A DNA stretch of 64,000 nt from Aerophototrophica crusticola (lineage in GTDB: Bacteria > Pseudomonadota > Alphaproteobacteria > Azospirillales > Azospirillaceae). The DNA is taken from positions 30,934 to 94,933 of the forward strand of contig MOEB01000006.1 in assembly GCA_001939945.1 (NCBI GenBank). Direction: 5' to 3'. Numbering within the stretch: the first letter of the stretch is position 1; every line of letters begins with the position of its first letter. The translations under genes and the position numbers were made by a program. The notes below the pieces were generated by a model. That model did not search any database. It worked only from the letters and a program-made list of their open reading frames with translations, and was not told the origin of the DNA. Shown here piece after piece: positions 17,313 to 25,885 of this stretch.

Positions 17313-18079
17313 GAGAAGAAGATCCCCGTCAGCAGGTAGTTCAGCACCAGGATCAGGATGCTGGCGCTGACCACCGCGTTGGTGGTGGCCGCACCAACGC
17401 CCTGGGCGCCACCCTTGGAATGGTAGCCGTGGTAGCAGCCCATCAGCGCGATGACGAAGCCGAACACCGCCGCCTTGACCAGGCCGGACACCACGTCCAT
17501 GAACTCCAGGTATTGCCAGGTGTTCCGGACATAGGTCGCCGGGTTGAAGTCCAGCCGGTAGACGCTGACCAGGTACCCGCCGAACACGCCGATGATGTCC
17601 GCCACCAGCACCAGGATGGGCAGCATGGTGGTGCCGGCGATCAGCCTTGGCACCACCAGGTACTTGTAGGGGTTGGTGGACAGGGTGGTCAGGGCGTCCA
17701 CCTGCTCCGTCACCCGCATGGTACCCAGCTCGGCGGCCATGGCGGCGCCGATGCGGCCCGCCACCATCAGCCCGGCCAGCACCGGCCCCAGCTCACGGGT
17801 GATGGACAGCACCACCACCGTGGCGATGGCACTTTCCGCGTTGAAGCGGGCGAAGCCGCTGTAGCTCTGCAACGCCAGCACCATGCCGGTGAACACGGCC
17901 GTCAGGCCCACCACGGGCAGGCTGTAATAGCCGATGTCCACCATCTGCCGCCCGATCAGGCGCAGGTAGAAGGGCGGGCGCAGGCAGTGGGACAGGGCCA
18001 TGAAGGTGAACATGGCCAGCCGCCCCGTCGCCTCCATGAACAGCAGGGTGGTCCGGCCGATCGTGCCGAGGAAATTCAT
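17309..18079 (-). CDS. mlaE: phospholipid-transport ABC permease MlaE
   Basis: 256 residues from the ATG at 18079 with TGAGG upstream; a GTG at 18109 would add 10 residues. Five or six hydrophobic segments are visible, with the MlaE-family motifs ELGPVLAGLMVAGRIGAAMAAELGTM and AVFGFVIALMGCYHGYHSKGGAQGVG. It is the inner-membrane partner of MlaF and is translationally coupled to it. Confidence 0.93.
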   Translation of the reverse strand: MNFLGTIGRTTLLFMEATGRLAMFTFMALSHCLRPPFYLRLIGRQMVDIGYYSLPVVGLTAVFTGMVLALQSYSGFARFNAESAIATVVVLSITRELGPVLAGLMVAGRIGAAMAAELGTMRVTEQVDALTTLSTNPYKYLVVPRLIAGTTMLPILVLVADIIGVFGGYLVSVYRLDFNPATYVRNTWQYLEFMDVVSGLVKAAVFGFVIALMGCYHGYHSKGGAQGVGAATTNAVVSASILILVLNYLLTGIFFS

Positions 18080-18231
18080 CAACCATGCCTCATCCGGCGG
18101 GGGACCCACGTACCGCTAGCCAACGCGCGGCCCCCTGTCAATGTTGCGCCGCCGCGGACGGACGCAAGGGGGCAGGCCGGCGAGACCGCTACATCGCGGC
18201 GCCCAACGTTCTGGGGGACGGGAACGGTGGG

Positions 18232-19386
18232 TCACGCGGGGCCCAGATATTCCCTGTGATAGCGCGGCCCCAGCCGGGTCAGCACCTCATACCCGATGGT
18301 CCCGGCCTCTGCCGCCACCTGGTCCACCGTGCGGTGGGGGCCGATGACCTCCGCCCAGTCGCCCTCTGCCAGGAAGCGGGCCGGCACGTCGGTCACGTCC
18401 ACCGTCAGCAGGTCCATGGAGACGCGGGCGATGATCGGGGCCCTGTGCCCGCCGACCATCACCTGCCCCTTGCCCTGGAGCGACCAGGGATACCCGTCGG
18501 CATAGCCCATCCCCAGGGCCGCCACCTTGCGCTTGCCGGCCACCCGGTGGGTGGCGTCATAGCCCACGGTCCGCCCGGGCTCCACCATCCGCACCTGGTG
18601 GATGCGGGCCAGCAGCCGGATGGTGGGCCGCATGGGGTTGGGCATCCAGGGGGCGGGGTTGGCCCCGTGCAGGGCGATGCCCGGCCGCACCAGGTTGAAA
18701 TGGTAACCCGCCCCATGGAACACGCCGGCGGAGTTCGCAAGGCTCGCCGGCGCCTTCGGCAGCCGCGCCAGTGCGGCGCGGAAGCGGCCGAGCTGCTCCG
18801 CCGTCATGGGGTTCCCGGGATCGTCGGCGCAGGCCAGGTGGCTCATCCAGGCCTGCACCTCCAGCCCTTGCAGCAGGGTCCCCGGGTCGGCGGCCAGCCG
18901 GTCCAGCTCTGCCGCCTCCAGCCCCAGCCGGTTCATGCCGGTGTCGATATGGACGAAGCAGGGCAGGGGGCGTCCCAACCGCGCCGCCTCCTCCCGCCAG
19001 CGCTGGATGTCGCCCAGGGTGTTCAGGATGGGCGTCAACCGTTCCGCCGCGATCTCCGCCCCGGCCCCCGGCGGCACCCCGTGCAGCACGGCGATGCGGG
19101 CATCCCCGGGCAGGGCCGCCCTCAGCCGCACCCCGCCGGCGATGTCCGCCACGAAGAAGGTCCGCGCCCCGGCGGCATACAGGGCCCTGGACGTGGGCAC
19201 GGCGCCCAGCCCGTACCCGTCCGCCTTCACCACCGCCCCGCACTCCGCGCCCTTGGCCAGGGCCGCCATGGCCCGCCAGTTGTCCGCCACGGCGGCAAGG
19301 TCGACGAACAGAACCGCCCCGGCCCGCTGGGCGGCCGGGGTCCGCAGCGCGGCCATCAGGGCCGGGTCCAGGGGGGGCTCCGTCAT
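18232..19386 (-). CDS. alr: alanine racemase
   Basis: 384 residues from the ATG at 19386, 10 bases after dnaB. The PLP lysine is in AVVKADGYGLG (K54), and MSHLACAD and GYADGYPWSL are barrel motifs. The opposing catalytic Tyr lies in the C-terminal domain region (GYDATHRV / GMGYADGY). It converts L- to D-alanine for peptidoglycan. The dnaB-alr order is common in alphaproteobacteria. Confidence 0.94.
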   Translation of the reverse strand: MTEPPLDPALMAALRTPAAQRAGAVLFVDLAAVADNWRAMAALAKGAECGAVVKADGYGLGAVPTSRALYAAGARTFFVADIAGGVRLRAALPGDARIAVLHGVPPGAGAEIAAERLTPILNTLGDIQRWREEAARLGRPLPCFVHIDTGMNRLGLEAAELDRLAADPGTLLQGLEVQAWMSHLACADDPGNPMTAEQLGRFRAALARLPKAPASLANSAGVFHGAGYHFNLVRPGIALHGANPAPWMPNPMRPTIRLLARIHQVRMVEPGRTVGYDATHRVAGKRKVAALGMGYADGYPWSLQGKGQVMVGGHRAPIIARVSMDLLTVDVTDVPARFLAEGDWAEVIGPHRTVDQVAAEAGTIGYEVLTRLGPRYHREYLGPA

Positions 19387-19396
19387 GCCGCGACCG

Positions 19397-20899
19397 TCAC
19401 TCCTCGTACCCGCCGCCGGGATGGGTGGTGTCCAGGTCGCCGAAGCGGGTGTAGTTGCCGTCGAAGAACAGCCGCACCGTGCCCACCGGGCCGTGGCGCT
19501 GCTTGCCGATGACCACCTCGGCGGTGTTGTGCACCTCGCCCAGCCGCTCCTGCCAGCGCTGGTACCGGTCGTTGTACTTGTCCTCCGACTCGTCGGGCCG
19601 GCGGCCCGGCTCGGCGCGCTCCAGGTAATACTGTTCGCGGAACACGAACATGACCACGTCCGCGTCCTGCTCGATGGAGCCCGACTCGCGCAGGTCCGAC
19701 AGCTGGGGCCGCTTGTCCTCACGCTGCTCCACGGAGCGGGAAAGCTGGGACAGGGCGATGACCGGGACGTGCAATTCCTTGGCGATGGCCTTCAGGCCGC
19801 GGGTGATCTCGGAGATTTCCTGGACCCGGTTCTCCGGCCCCCGGCCCGCCCCGCCGCCGCGCAGCAGCTGCAGATAGTCCACCACCACCAGCCCCAGCCC
19901 ATGGGTGCGCTTCAGCCGGCGGCATCGGGTGCGAACCGCGGTGATGCTCAGGGCCGGCGTGTCGTCCACGAAGAAGGGCACGCGGGACAGGAACTGGCTG
20001 GCCTCCACGAACTTGGGGAAGTCGCTGGCCGCGATCTCACCGCGGCGGATCTTGTCGCCCGACACCTCCGCCTGGTCGGCCAGGATACGCAGGGCCAACT
20101 GTTCGGCGCTCATTTCCAGGCTGAAGAAGCCGACCGGCGCCCCTTCCTTGCCGCCCGACAGCATGTAGGCCTTGGCGGCGTTGAAGGCGATGTTGGTGGC
20201 CAGCGCCGTCTTGCCCATGGACGGGCGGCCGGCAAGGATCAGCAGGTCCGAGGGGTGGAGGCCGCCCAGCTTGCTGTCCAGGTCCCGCAGGCCGGACGTC
20301 ACGCCGGTGACGTGGCTGGTGCGGCGGAACGCGGCCTCCGCATTGTCGATGGCCAGCTTCAGGGCCCGCTCGAACGGGATGAAGTCGCCCTTCACGTCGC
20401 CGAAGCTGGCCAGCTCGAACAGCTTCTTCTCGGCCTCCTCGATCTGGTCGTTGGCCGTCACGTCCAGGTCGTGCTTGTAGGCATGGTTGACCATGTCCTC
20501 GCCGACCTCGATCAACTGCCGGCGCAGGTAGGCGTCGTGGATGATCCGCCCGTAATCCTCCACGTTCTGCACGGTCACGATGGCCGCGGCCAGCCGGGCC
20601 AGGTACTCGGTCCCGCCGATCTCCGCCAGGTCCTGGTCCTGCTCGAAATAGGCCTTCAGGGTCATGGGGCTCGCGACCTGGCCGCGGTCCACCATCTTCA
20701 TGATGGCCTGGTAGATCTTCTGGTTGGCCGGGTCGAAGAAGTGCTCCGGGCGCAGGAACTCGCCCACCTTCTCGAAAGCCTTGTTGTTCACCAGGACGGC
20801 GCCCAACACCGCCTGCTCCGCCTCCTCGTTGTGGGGCGGGGTGCGATAGGTGGGGATGGTCAGCGCCTTTGACGGCGGGTCGATCAGCTTGGTGTCCAT
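19397..20899 (-). CDS. dnaB: replicative DNA helicase DnaB
   Basis: 500 residues. N-terminal DnaB domain (HNEEAEQAVLGAVLVN), RecA-like helicase with Walker A AGRPSMGKTALATNIAF (about 230), GFFSLEMSAEQL, VVVDYLQLL (Walker B) and DLRESGSIEQDADVV. It unwinds the fork as a hexamer. The length is normal. The upstream gap 20900-21133 has one 8/9 match to a DnaA box (TGTGGACAA, 20989-20997), too little to call an origin. Confidence 0.96.
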   Translation of the reverse strand: MDTKLIDPPSKALTIPTYRTPPHNEEAEQAVLGAVLVNNKAFEKVGEFLRPEHFFDPANQKIYQAIMKMVDRGQVASPMTLKAYFEQDQDLAEIGGTEYLARLAAAIVTVQNVEDYGRIIHDAYLRRQLIEVGEDMVNHAYKHDLDVTANDQIEEAEKKLFELASFGDVKGDFIPFERALKLAIDNAEAAFRRTSHVTGVTSGLRDLDSKLGGLHPSDLLILAGRPSMGKTALATNIAFNAAKAYMLSGGKEGAPVGFFSLEMSAEQLALRILADQAEVSGDKIRRGEIAASDFPKFVEASQFLSRVPFFVDDTPALSITAVRTRCRRLKRTHGLGLVVVDYLQLLRGGGAGRGPENRVQEISEITRGLKAIAKELHVPVIALSQLSRSVEQREDKRPQLSDLRESGSIEQDADVVMFVFREQYYLERAEPGRRPDESEDKYNDRYQRWQERLGEVHNTAEVVIGKQRHGPVGTVRLFFDGNYTRFGDLDTTHPGGGYEE

Positions 20900-21068
20900 G
20901 ATGCCAGTGTAACAGGGCGGGGGCAGCGACGGGACATCCGTCCACGCCCCAGCCTAGGTGCAAGCCGTGGACAGGATGTGAACGGTTCTGTGGACAAGTG
21001 TGGGGGAGGGTAGCGTTTCAGCGGGAAAGGGCGAGGGGATTTTTCTGCCACGGTCCCGAACAAACGAA

Positions 21069-21096
21069 AACGGCGCAGCCTTGCGACTGCGCCGTT
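21069..21096 (-). terminator. terminator of the rpsF-rpsR-rplI operon
   Basis: Perfect 10-bp stem AACGGCGCAG / CTGCGCCGTT with an 8-base loop, followed on the minus strand by TTCGTTTG. It lies 38 bases after the rplI stop. Confidence 0.8.
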
Positions 21097-21133
21097 CCGG
21101 TACTCGAACCCGATGGACGGGGAAGGGGAAGCC

Positions 21134-21688
21134 TCAGGCCTCCGTCTCCTCGTCGCCTTCGGGGGCCTCCTCGGCCTGGTCCTCGTCCTCGTCGTCGGTG
21201 CGGGCGACCATGCCGCCGCGCTGGGCCTGCAGGGCGGCCTCCTCGGCGGAACGGGCCACGTTGACCGTCACGGCCACGGCGACCTCGGGGTGCAGCACGA
21301 CGCGGACCTTGAACAGGCCCAGGGTCTTGATCGGGGTGTCGATCGCCACCTGGCCCTTGCTGATGGTCACGCCGTTGGCGGTCACCGCCTCGGCCACGTC
21401 ACGGGACACGACGGAGCCGTACAGCACGCCGGTCTCGCCGGCCTGGCGCAGCACGACCACGGTCATGCCGTCCACGCCCTTGGCCACCACCTCGGCCTCC
21501 TTGCGGAGCTCCAGGTTGCGGGCCTCAAGCTGGGCCTTCTGGCTGTCGAAGTAAGCCAGGTTCTCCTTGGTCGCGCGCAGGGCCTTCTTGCGGGGCAGCA
21601 GGTAATTGCGGGCGTAGCCCGGCTTCACCTTCACCACCTGGCCCATCTGGCCGAGCTTCTCGATCCGCTCCAGCAGAATGACGTCCAT
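21134..21688 (-). CDS. rplI: ribosomal protein bL9
   Basis: 184 residues. N-terminal 23S-binding domain ([32 protein letters not shown]), long connecting helix and C-terminal domain. The C-terminus is extended by an acidic tail (about 25 Asp/Glu-rich residues), as in several alphaproteobacteria. Last gene of the S6-S18-L9 operon, 16 bases after rpsR. Confidence 0.96.
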   Translation of the reverse strand: MDVILLERIEKLGQMGQVVKVKPGYARNYLLPRKKALRATKENLAYFDSQKAQLEARNLELRKEAEVVAKGVDGMTVVVLRQAGETGVLYGSVVSRDVAEAVTANGVTISKGQVAIDTPIKTLGLFKVRVVLHPEVAVAVTVNVARSAEEAALQAQRGGMVARTDDEDEDQAEEAPEGDEETEA

Positions 21689-21704
21689 GTCTGTTCTCCT
21701 GGCC

Positions 21705-22001
21705 TTACTTCACGATGTACGGCAGCAGGGCGAGGAAGCGGGCGCGCTTGATGGCGCGGGCCAGCTCACGCTGCTTCTTGGCCGACACCGCGGTGATGCG
21801 GGACGGGACGATCTTGCCGCGCTCGGAGATGAAGCGGGACAGCAGCTTGATGTCCTTGTAGTCGATCGCCGGCGCGTTCGGGCCGGAGAACGGGCAGGTC
21901 TTCCGGCGACGGAAGAACGGGCGACGGCCACCGCCGCCACCACCGCCACCGGAACGGGGGCCGCCGGGGCCACCGGCGCCAGGGGTACGTTCGGCGTTCA
22001 T
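21705..22001 (-). CDS. rpsR: ribosomal protein bS18
   Basis: 98 residues. The core ([28 protein letters not shown]) is typical S18, preceded by a Gly/Arg/Pro-rich extension of about 25 residues. S18 pairs with S6 in the 30S platform. Its ATG overlaps the rpsF stop (ATGA), so expression is coupled. Confidence 0.96.
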   Translation of the reverse strand: MNAERTPGAGGPGGPRSGGGGGGGGRRPFFRRRKTCPFSGPNAPAIDYKDIKLLSRFISERGKIVPSRITAVSAKKQRELARAIKRARFLALLPYIVK

Positions 22002-22468
22002 GCGCGGTCTCCTTCACCCTCGGACCGGGGCTCCGCGTCGCGGCGGGGACGGTCACCAAACTCACGACGGGGGCCACGGTCGCCGAAGTCACGGCGCGGG
22101 CCGCGGTCGCCGAAGCCGCCACGGGGGCCGCGCTCGTTGCGCTCGCCCTTGTTGGCCAGCATGGCGGTCTGGGCCTCGTCGATCTTCTCGACCTTCACGG
22201 TCATGAAGCGCAGCACGTCCTCGCTGATGGACATGTTGCGCTCCATCTCGGCCACGGCCGCCGCGGGGGCGTCGATGCCGAGATAGACGTAGTGGCCCTT
22301 GCGGTTCTTGTTGATCCGGTAGGCGAGGGTCTTCAGCCCCCACTGCTCGGTCTTCACGACGGAGCCGCCGTTTTCCTTCAGGATGTTGCTGAAGGTCTCG
22401 GTCAGCCCCTCCACCTGCGAGGACGCGATGTCCTGGCGGGCGATCAGGATGGTTTCATACAGTGCCAT
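21998..22468 (-). CDS. rpsF: ribosomal protein bS6 with repeat-rich C-terminus
   Basis: 156 residues from the ATG at 22468; a start at 22480 would add four residues. The S6 fold is in the first 100 residues ([35 protein letters not shown]). The tail has three imperfect copies of a GFGDRGPRR-type unit and is much longer than in E. coli. The tail is basic and Gly-rich, so RNA contact is plausible. It opens the S6-S18-L9 operon. Confidence 0.95.
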   Translation of the reverse strand: MALYETILIARQDIASSQVEGLTETFSNILKENGGSVVKTEQWGLKTLAYRINKNRKGHYVYLGIDAPAAAVAEMERNMSISEDVLRFMTVKVEKIDEAQTAMLANKGERNERGPRGGFGDRGPRRDFGDRGPRREFGDRPRRDAEPRSEGEGDRA

Positions 22469-22582
22469 ACAACTCCCCATGGCTGTTGCTGGCCCGCCGC
22501 CGGAGGTCCCCCATGTCGGGAGCCCGGCCGCACGGGCCTAGCCGGCACCTGGCGAGTGCCGGCGGGGTTTCGGAAGGCGCGC
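22469..22582 (-). promoter_or_regulatory. structured 5' leader of rpsF, possible S6:S18 autoregulatory site
   Basis: The leader of about 110 bases contains a strong hairpin (CCGGCAC...GTGCCGG) and CCG-containing segments. Many bacteria regulate this operon through an S6:S18-binding leader; I cannot fold this one well enough to confirm the motif. Confidence 0.3.
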
Positions 22583-22610
22583 ACTATACACAGGGGCGGC
22601 CGGGGGGCAA
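22583..22610 (-). promoter_or_regulatory. promoter of the rpsF-rpsR-rplI operon
   Basis: Minus-strand TTGCCC (22605-22610) and TATAGT (22583-22588) with a 16-base spacer, about 115 bases before rpsF. Confidence 0.65.
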
Positions 22611-22720
22611 GGGAAAATGCCGGACTGAGCCATGCGCCGCCGTAGGTCGGGGTGAGCGGCAGCAAACCCCGACATCCCACGGCGCCGTCACATGTCGGGG
22701 TTCCCGATGGTCACCCCGAC

Positions 22721-23383
22721 CTACCGTCCCCCCTCCAGCTTGAACCGGTAGGACAGGTCGAACCACGTCCCGTCCGGTTTGCCGTCCACGGTGCCGGGCT
22801 GGCAGGTCCAGCCGCCGCGGCGGGCCTGGGTCAGGGCGGCGTTGTCCAGGCGGGGCTTGCCGCTGCCCTCCGCGATCTCGGCCACGGTGATCCGGCCGCT
22901 CACGTCGCAGAACAGGCGCAGCACCACGCGGCCTTCCTCCTCCAGCCGCACCGACTGGGACGGGTATTCCGGCGCGGTCCAGGTCTTCGGGTCGATCCTG
23001 CCGGGCACGATAGCCCGCTTGGCCGGGACCCCCGCCACCGGGGTGGGGCCCGTCACCGTGTCGGCGGGGGCGGTGGCCACCGGACGGTTGGCAGAGGCGG
23101 GCGGGGTCTCGATGTTGATGGTCGTCGTCACCGTCGGGATGCGGTTGGTCACCTGGGTCGTCACGGTCTCGGTGACCGGCGGCGGGGGCGGCAGTTCCTT
23201 CACCGTCTCCGTCCGGGTCGTCACCTCCATGACCGGCGGCTTCACCGGGGTGAAGGTCAGCAGCGACGGCTGGCTCAGCACATAAAGGGCAAGCCCCAGA
23301 TGGGCCGCGCCGACGGCGGCGAGGCCGGCAATCCTGGCGGGGCTGTGCGCGGCCCGGCGGTGGTTGAGGGGAACGGCGACCAT
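22721..23383 (-). CDS. tonB: TonB-family energy transducer
   Basis: 220 residues from an ATG with GGGAGG 7 bases upstream. The short basic N-terminus is followed by a membrane anchor (IAGLAAVGAAHLGLALYVLS, about 18-37), a Pro/Thr-rich spacer (about 45-125) and a C-terminal TonB domain (APEYPSQSVRLEEEGRVVLR). The protein spans the periplasm and carries energy from ExbB-ExbD to outer-membrane receptors. It is monocistronic and 20 kb away from the Exb genes. Confidence 0.88.
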   Translation of the reverse strand: MVAVPLNHRRAAHSPARIAGLAAVGAAHLGLALYVLSQPSLLTFTPVKPPVMEVTTRTETVKELPPPPPVTETVTTQVTNRIPTVTTTINIETPPASANRPVATAPADTVTGPTPVAGVPAKRAIVPGRIDPKTWTAPEYPSQSVRLEEEGRVVLRLFCDVSGRITVAEIAEGSGKPRLDNAALTQARRGGWTCQPGTVDGKPDGTWFDLSYRFKLEGGR

Positions 23384-23538
23384 GCGTACCTCCCTTGACC
23401 AGATGGATAGGGGTAACAGCATGACCCATGGACCTTGTCTTTTCTAAGGAAAATTCACAGGGCACCTGTGCCGGCGAACAATCTTTCCCGACTCGCCCAA
23501 TGGGCGGATGGCTGCCCACCTTCCGTAATCGTCACGGC

Positions 23539-23566
23539 TTGACTAAGGCGGTACAGCCGTTATCAA
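23539..23566 (+). promoter_or_regulatory. candidate promoter of the fab cluster
   Basis: TTGACT (23539-23544) and TATCAA (23561-23566) with a 16-base spacer, about 60 bases before fabD. A near-consensus -35 with a weaker -10. Confidence 0.45.
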
Positions 23567-23626
23567 GGGCGCGAAATCGGGGCAGTCCCCAAATCAACGC
23601 CAATCCACCACGGGCGGGACCAGTCA

Positions 23627-24568
23627 ATGACGCGCGCGTTCGTCTTTCCGGGCCAGGGCAGCCAGGCCGTCGGCATGGGCAAGGACCTTGCCGAGGCATT
23701 CCCCATCGCCCGCCAGACCTTCGAGGAGGTGGACGAGGCCCTGGGCCAGAAGCTCTCCACCCTCATGTTCGAGGGCCCGGGCGATGAGCTGACCCTGACC
23801 GAGAACGCCCAGCCGGCCCTGATGGCCGTCTCCGTCGCCGTCACCCGCGTGCTGGCGGCGGAGAAGGGGCTGGACCTGAAGGCCCACGCCGCGTTCGTCG
23901 CCGGCCACAGCCTGGGCGAATACTCCGCCCTCTGCGCCGCCGGGGGCCTGGGCCTGGCCGACACCGCCCGCCTGCTGCGCCTGCGCGGGCAGAGCATGCA
24001 GAAGGCCGTGCCCGTGGGCATGGGCGCCATGGCCGCCATCCTGGGTGCCGACCTGGACGCCGCGGTGGAGATCGCGGCCGCCGCCAGCGCGGATGGTGAG
24101 ATCTGCACCGCCGCCAACGACAACGCCCCCGGCCAGGTCGTTGTCTCCGGCCACAAGGCGGCCGTGGAGCGGGCCATGAAGATCGCGGCGGAGCGGGGCT
24201 TCAAGCGCGCCGTGCTGCTGCCTGTCTCCGCCCCCTTCCACTGCCCCCTGATGCAGCCGGCCGCCGATGCCATGGCCGCCGCCCTGGCCGACGCGAGGAT
24301 CAGCGCCCCCGTGGTGCCCGTGGTGGCCAACGTGACCGCGTCCGCGGTGACTGACCCCGACACCATCCGCCGCCTGCTGGTGGAGCAGGTGACCGGCACC
24401 GTGCGCTGGCGTGAGGGCGTGCTGTTCATGAAGGGACAGGGCGTGACGGAGCTGGTGGAGCTGGGCACCGGCAAGGTGCTGTCCGGCCTCGCCAAGCGCA
24501 TCGACAAGGAACTGGCCGGCCTGTCCGTCGGCACCGCCGCCGACGTGGCCGCCTTCACCATCGCCTGA
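23627..24568 (+). CDS. fabD: malonyl-CoA:ACP transacylase FabD
   Basis: 313 residues. The start FVFPGQGSQAVGMG and the nucleophile motif VAGHSLGEYSA (S95) are diagnostic, with the partner His in PVSAPFHCPLM. It loads malonate onto ACP for fatty-acid elongation. First gene of fabD-fabG-acpP-fabF-mltG, 27 bases before fabG. Confidence 0.96.
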   Translation: MTRAFVFPGQGSQAVGMGKDLAEAFPIARQTFEEVDEALGQKLSTLMFEGPGDELTLTENAQPALMAVSVAVTRVLAAEKGLDLKAHAAFVAGHSLGEYSALCAAGGLGLADTARLLRLRGQSMQKAVPVGMGAMAAILGADLDAAVEIAAAASADGEICTAANDNAPGQVVVSGHKAAVERAMKIAAERGFKRAVLLPVSAPFHCPLMQPAADAMAAALADARISAPVVPVVANVTASAVTDPDTIRRLLVEQVTGTVRWREGVLFMKGQGVTELVELGTGKVLSGLAKRIDKELAGLSVGTAADVAAFTIA

Positions 24569-24595
24569 TCTGACCCAGGGAACGGGAGACACCCC

Positions 24596-25333
24596 ATGTT
24601 CGACCTCACCGGCAAGACCGCCCTGGTCACCGGCGCCTCCGGCGGCATCGGCGCCGCCATCGCCAAGGCCCTGCATGCCCGCGGCGCTACCGTCGCCCTG
24701 CACGGCACCAAGGTGGCCGCCCTCGAGTCCCTGGCCGCGGAGCTGGGGGAGCGGGCCAAGGTCGTCCCCGCCAACCTGTCCGACCCTGCCGCGGTGGAAC
24801 AGCTCGCCAAGGATGCGGAGGCAGCACTCGGCCAGGTGGACATCCTGGTCAACAATGCCGGCCTGACCAAGGACACCCTGATCCTGCGCATGAAGGATGA
24901 GGACTGGCAGACCGTCCTGGACGTGAACCTGACCGCCGGCTTCCGCCTGTCCCGCGCCCTGGTGAAGGGCATGATGAAGCGCCGCTGGGGCCGCATCATC
25001 GGCATCACTTCCGTGGTCGGCGTCACCGGCAACCCGGGCCAGGTGAACTATGCGGCCAGCAAGGCCGGCATGATCGGCTTCTCCAAGGCCCTGGCCCAGG
25101 AAGTCGCCAGCCGCAACATCACCGTGAACTGCCTCGCCCCCGGCATGATCCAGACCGCCATGACGGACGTGCTGACCGACGCGCAGAAGGAAGCCATGTC
25201 CGGCCGCATCCCGGCCGGCCGCCTGGGCACGCCCGGCGACATCGCCGCCGGCGTCGTGTACCTGGCGAGCGAGGAGGCGGGCTATGTCACCGGCCAGACC
25301 CTGCACGTCAATGGCGGCATGGCGATGATCTGA
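24596..25333 (+). CDS. fabG: 3-oxoacyl-ACP reductase FabG
   Basis: 245 residues, short-chain dehydrogenase fold. NADPH loop TGASGGIGAA (13-22), NNAG at 86-89, catalytic S139, Y152 and K156 (YAASK). The ending GQTLHVNGGMAMI is typical of FabG. It reduces 3-oxoacyl-ACP. It is preceded by GGGAGAC and followed by a 208-base gap before acpP. Confidence 0.95.
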   Translation: MFDLTGKTALVTGASGGIGAAIAKALHARGATVALHGTKVAALESLAAELGERAKVVPANLSDPAAVEQLAKDAEAALGQVDILVNNAGLTKDTLILRMKDEDWQTVLDVNLTAGFRLSRALVKGMMKRRWGRIIGITSVVGVTGNPGQVNYAASKAGMIGFSKALAQEVASRNITVNCLAPGMIQTAMTDVLTDAQKEAMSGRIPAGRLGTPGDIAAGVVYLASEEAGYVTGQTLHVNGGMAMI

Positions 25334-25541
25334 CCAGGGGCGCTCAAGCCCTGGGGGAGCGGGTGGGCACCTACCCCGTTCTCGGGTGCTGGTCAGGGGC
25401 CGCGGTCTATGGTAAGTGACGGCACTTTTCTGACCGGCACGGGTAAGACCGGGGCAAAACGAACCTCCAAGGGTCCGCCCTCCTCCTCGAACGCCACAGA
25501 ATCCCAACTGACCACCGGAAGATCCTGAAAGGTCCAAGCAG

Positions 25542-25778
25542 ATGAGCGACATTGCCGAGCGCGTGAAGAAGATCGTCGTCGAGCACCTGGGTGTCGAGGA
25601 GGCCAAGGTCACCGAGACCGCCAGCTTCATTGACGATCTGGGCGCCGACTCGCTGGACACCGTCGAGCTGGTCATGGCCTTCGAGGAGGAGTTCGGCATC
25701 GAGATCCCGGACGACGCCGCGGAGAAGATCCTGACCGTGAAGGACGCCATCGACTTCATCCAGTCGAAGTCCGCCTGA
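25542..25778 (+). CDS. acpP: acyl carrier protein
   Basis: 78 residues, acidic and helical. The phosphopantetheine site is [10 protein letters not shown] (S37). It carries the growing acyl chain. It is separated from fabG by 208 bases, probably with its own promoter, and followed by a GC-rich hairpin. Confidence 0.97.
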   Translation: MSDIAERVKKIVVEHLGVEEAKVTETASFIDDLGADSLDTVELVMAFEEEFGIEIPDDAAEKILTVKDAIDFIQSKSA

Positions 25779-25797
25779 TTTTCCGGCCGGTGGACGG

Positions 25798-25819
25798 GGC
25801 CGGCCCTCGCGGGCCGGCC
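25798..25819 (+). terminator. hairpin after acpP, partial terminator or mRNA stabiliser
   Basis: Perfect 9-bp stem GGCCGGCCC / GGGCCGGCC with loop TCGC, followed by CGACATCTTTT. The T-run is displaced, so read-through into fabF is likely. Confidence 0.5.
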
Positions 25820-25885
25820 TCGACATCTTTTGCCAGAAGCCCCACCTGAGGGGCGTGCCAGACAGAAATTGCCACAGGTCCTGCC

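Noticed and set aside
21095-21120. tRNA-like wording (GGTTCGAGT on the minus strand)
   Set aside because: No acceptor or anticodon stems around it; the region is the terminator of rplI.
20900-21133. Possible replication origin near dnaB
   Set aside because: Only one near-consensus DnaA box (20989-20997), no A/T-rich unwinding element, no dnaA or dnaN nearby.
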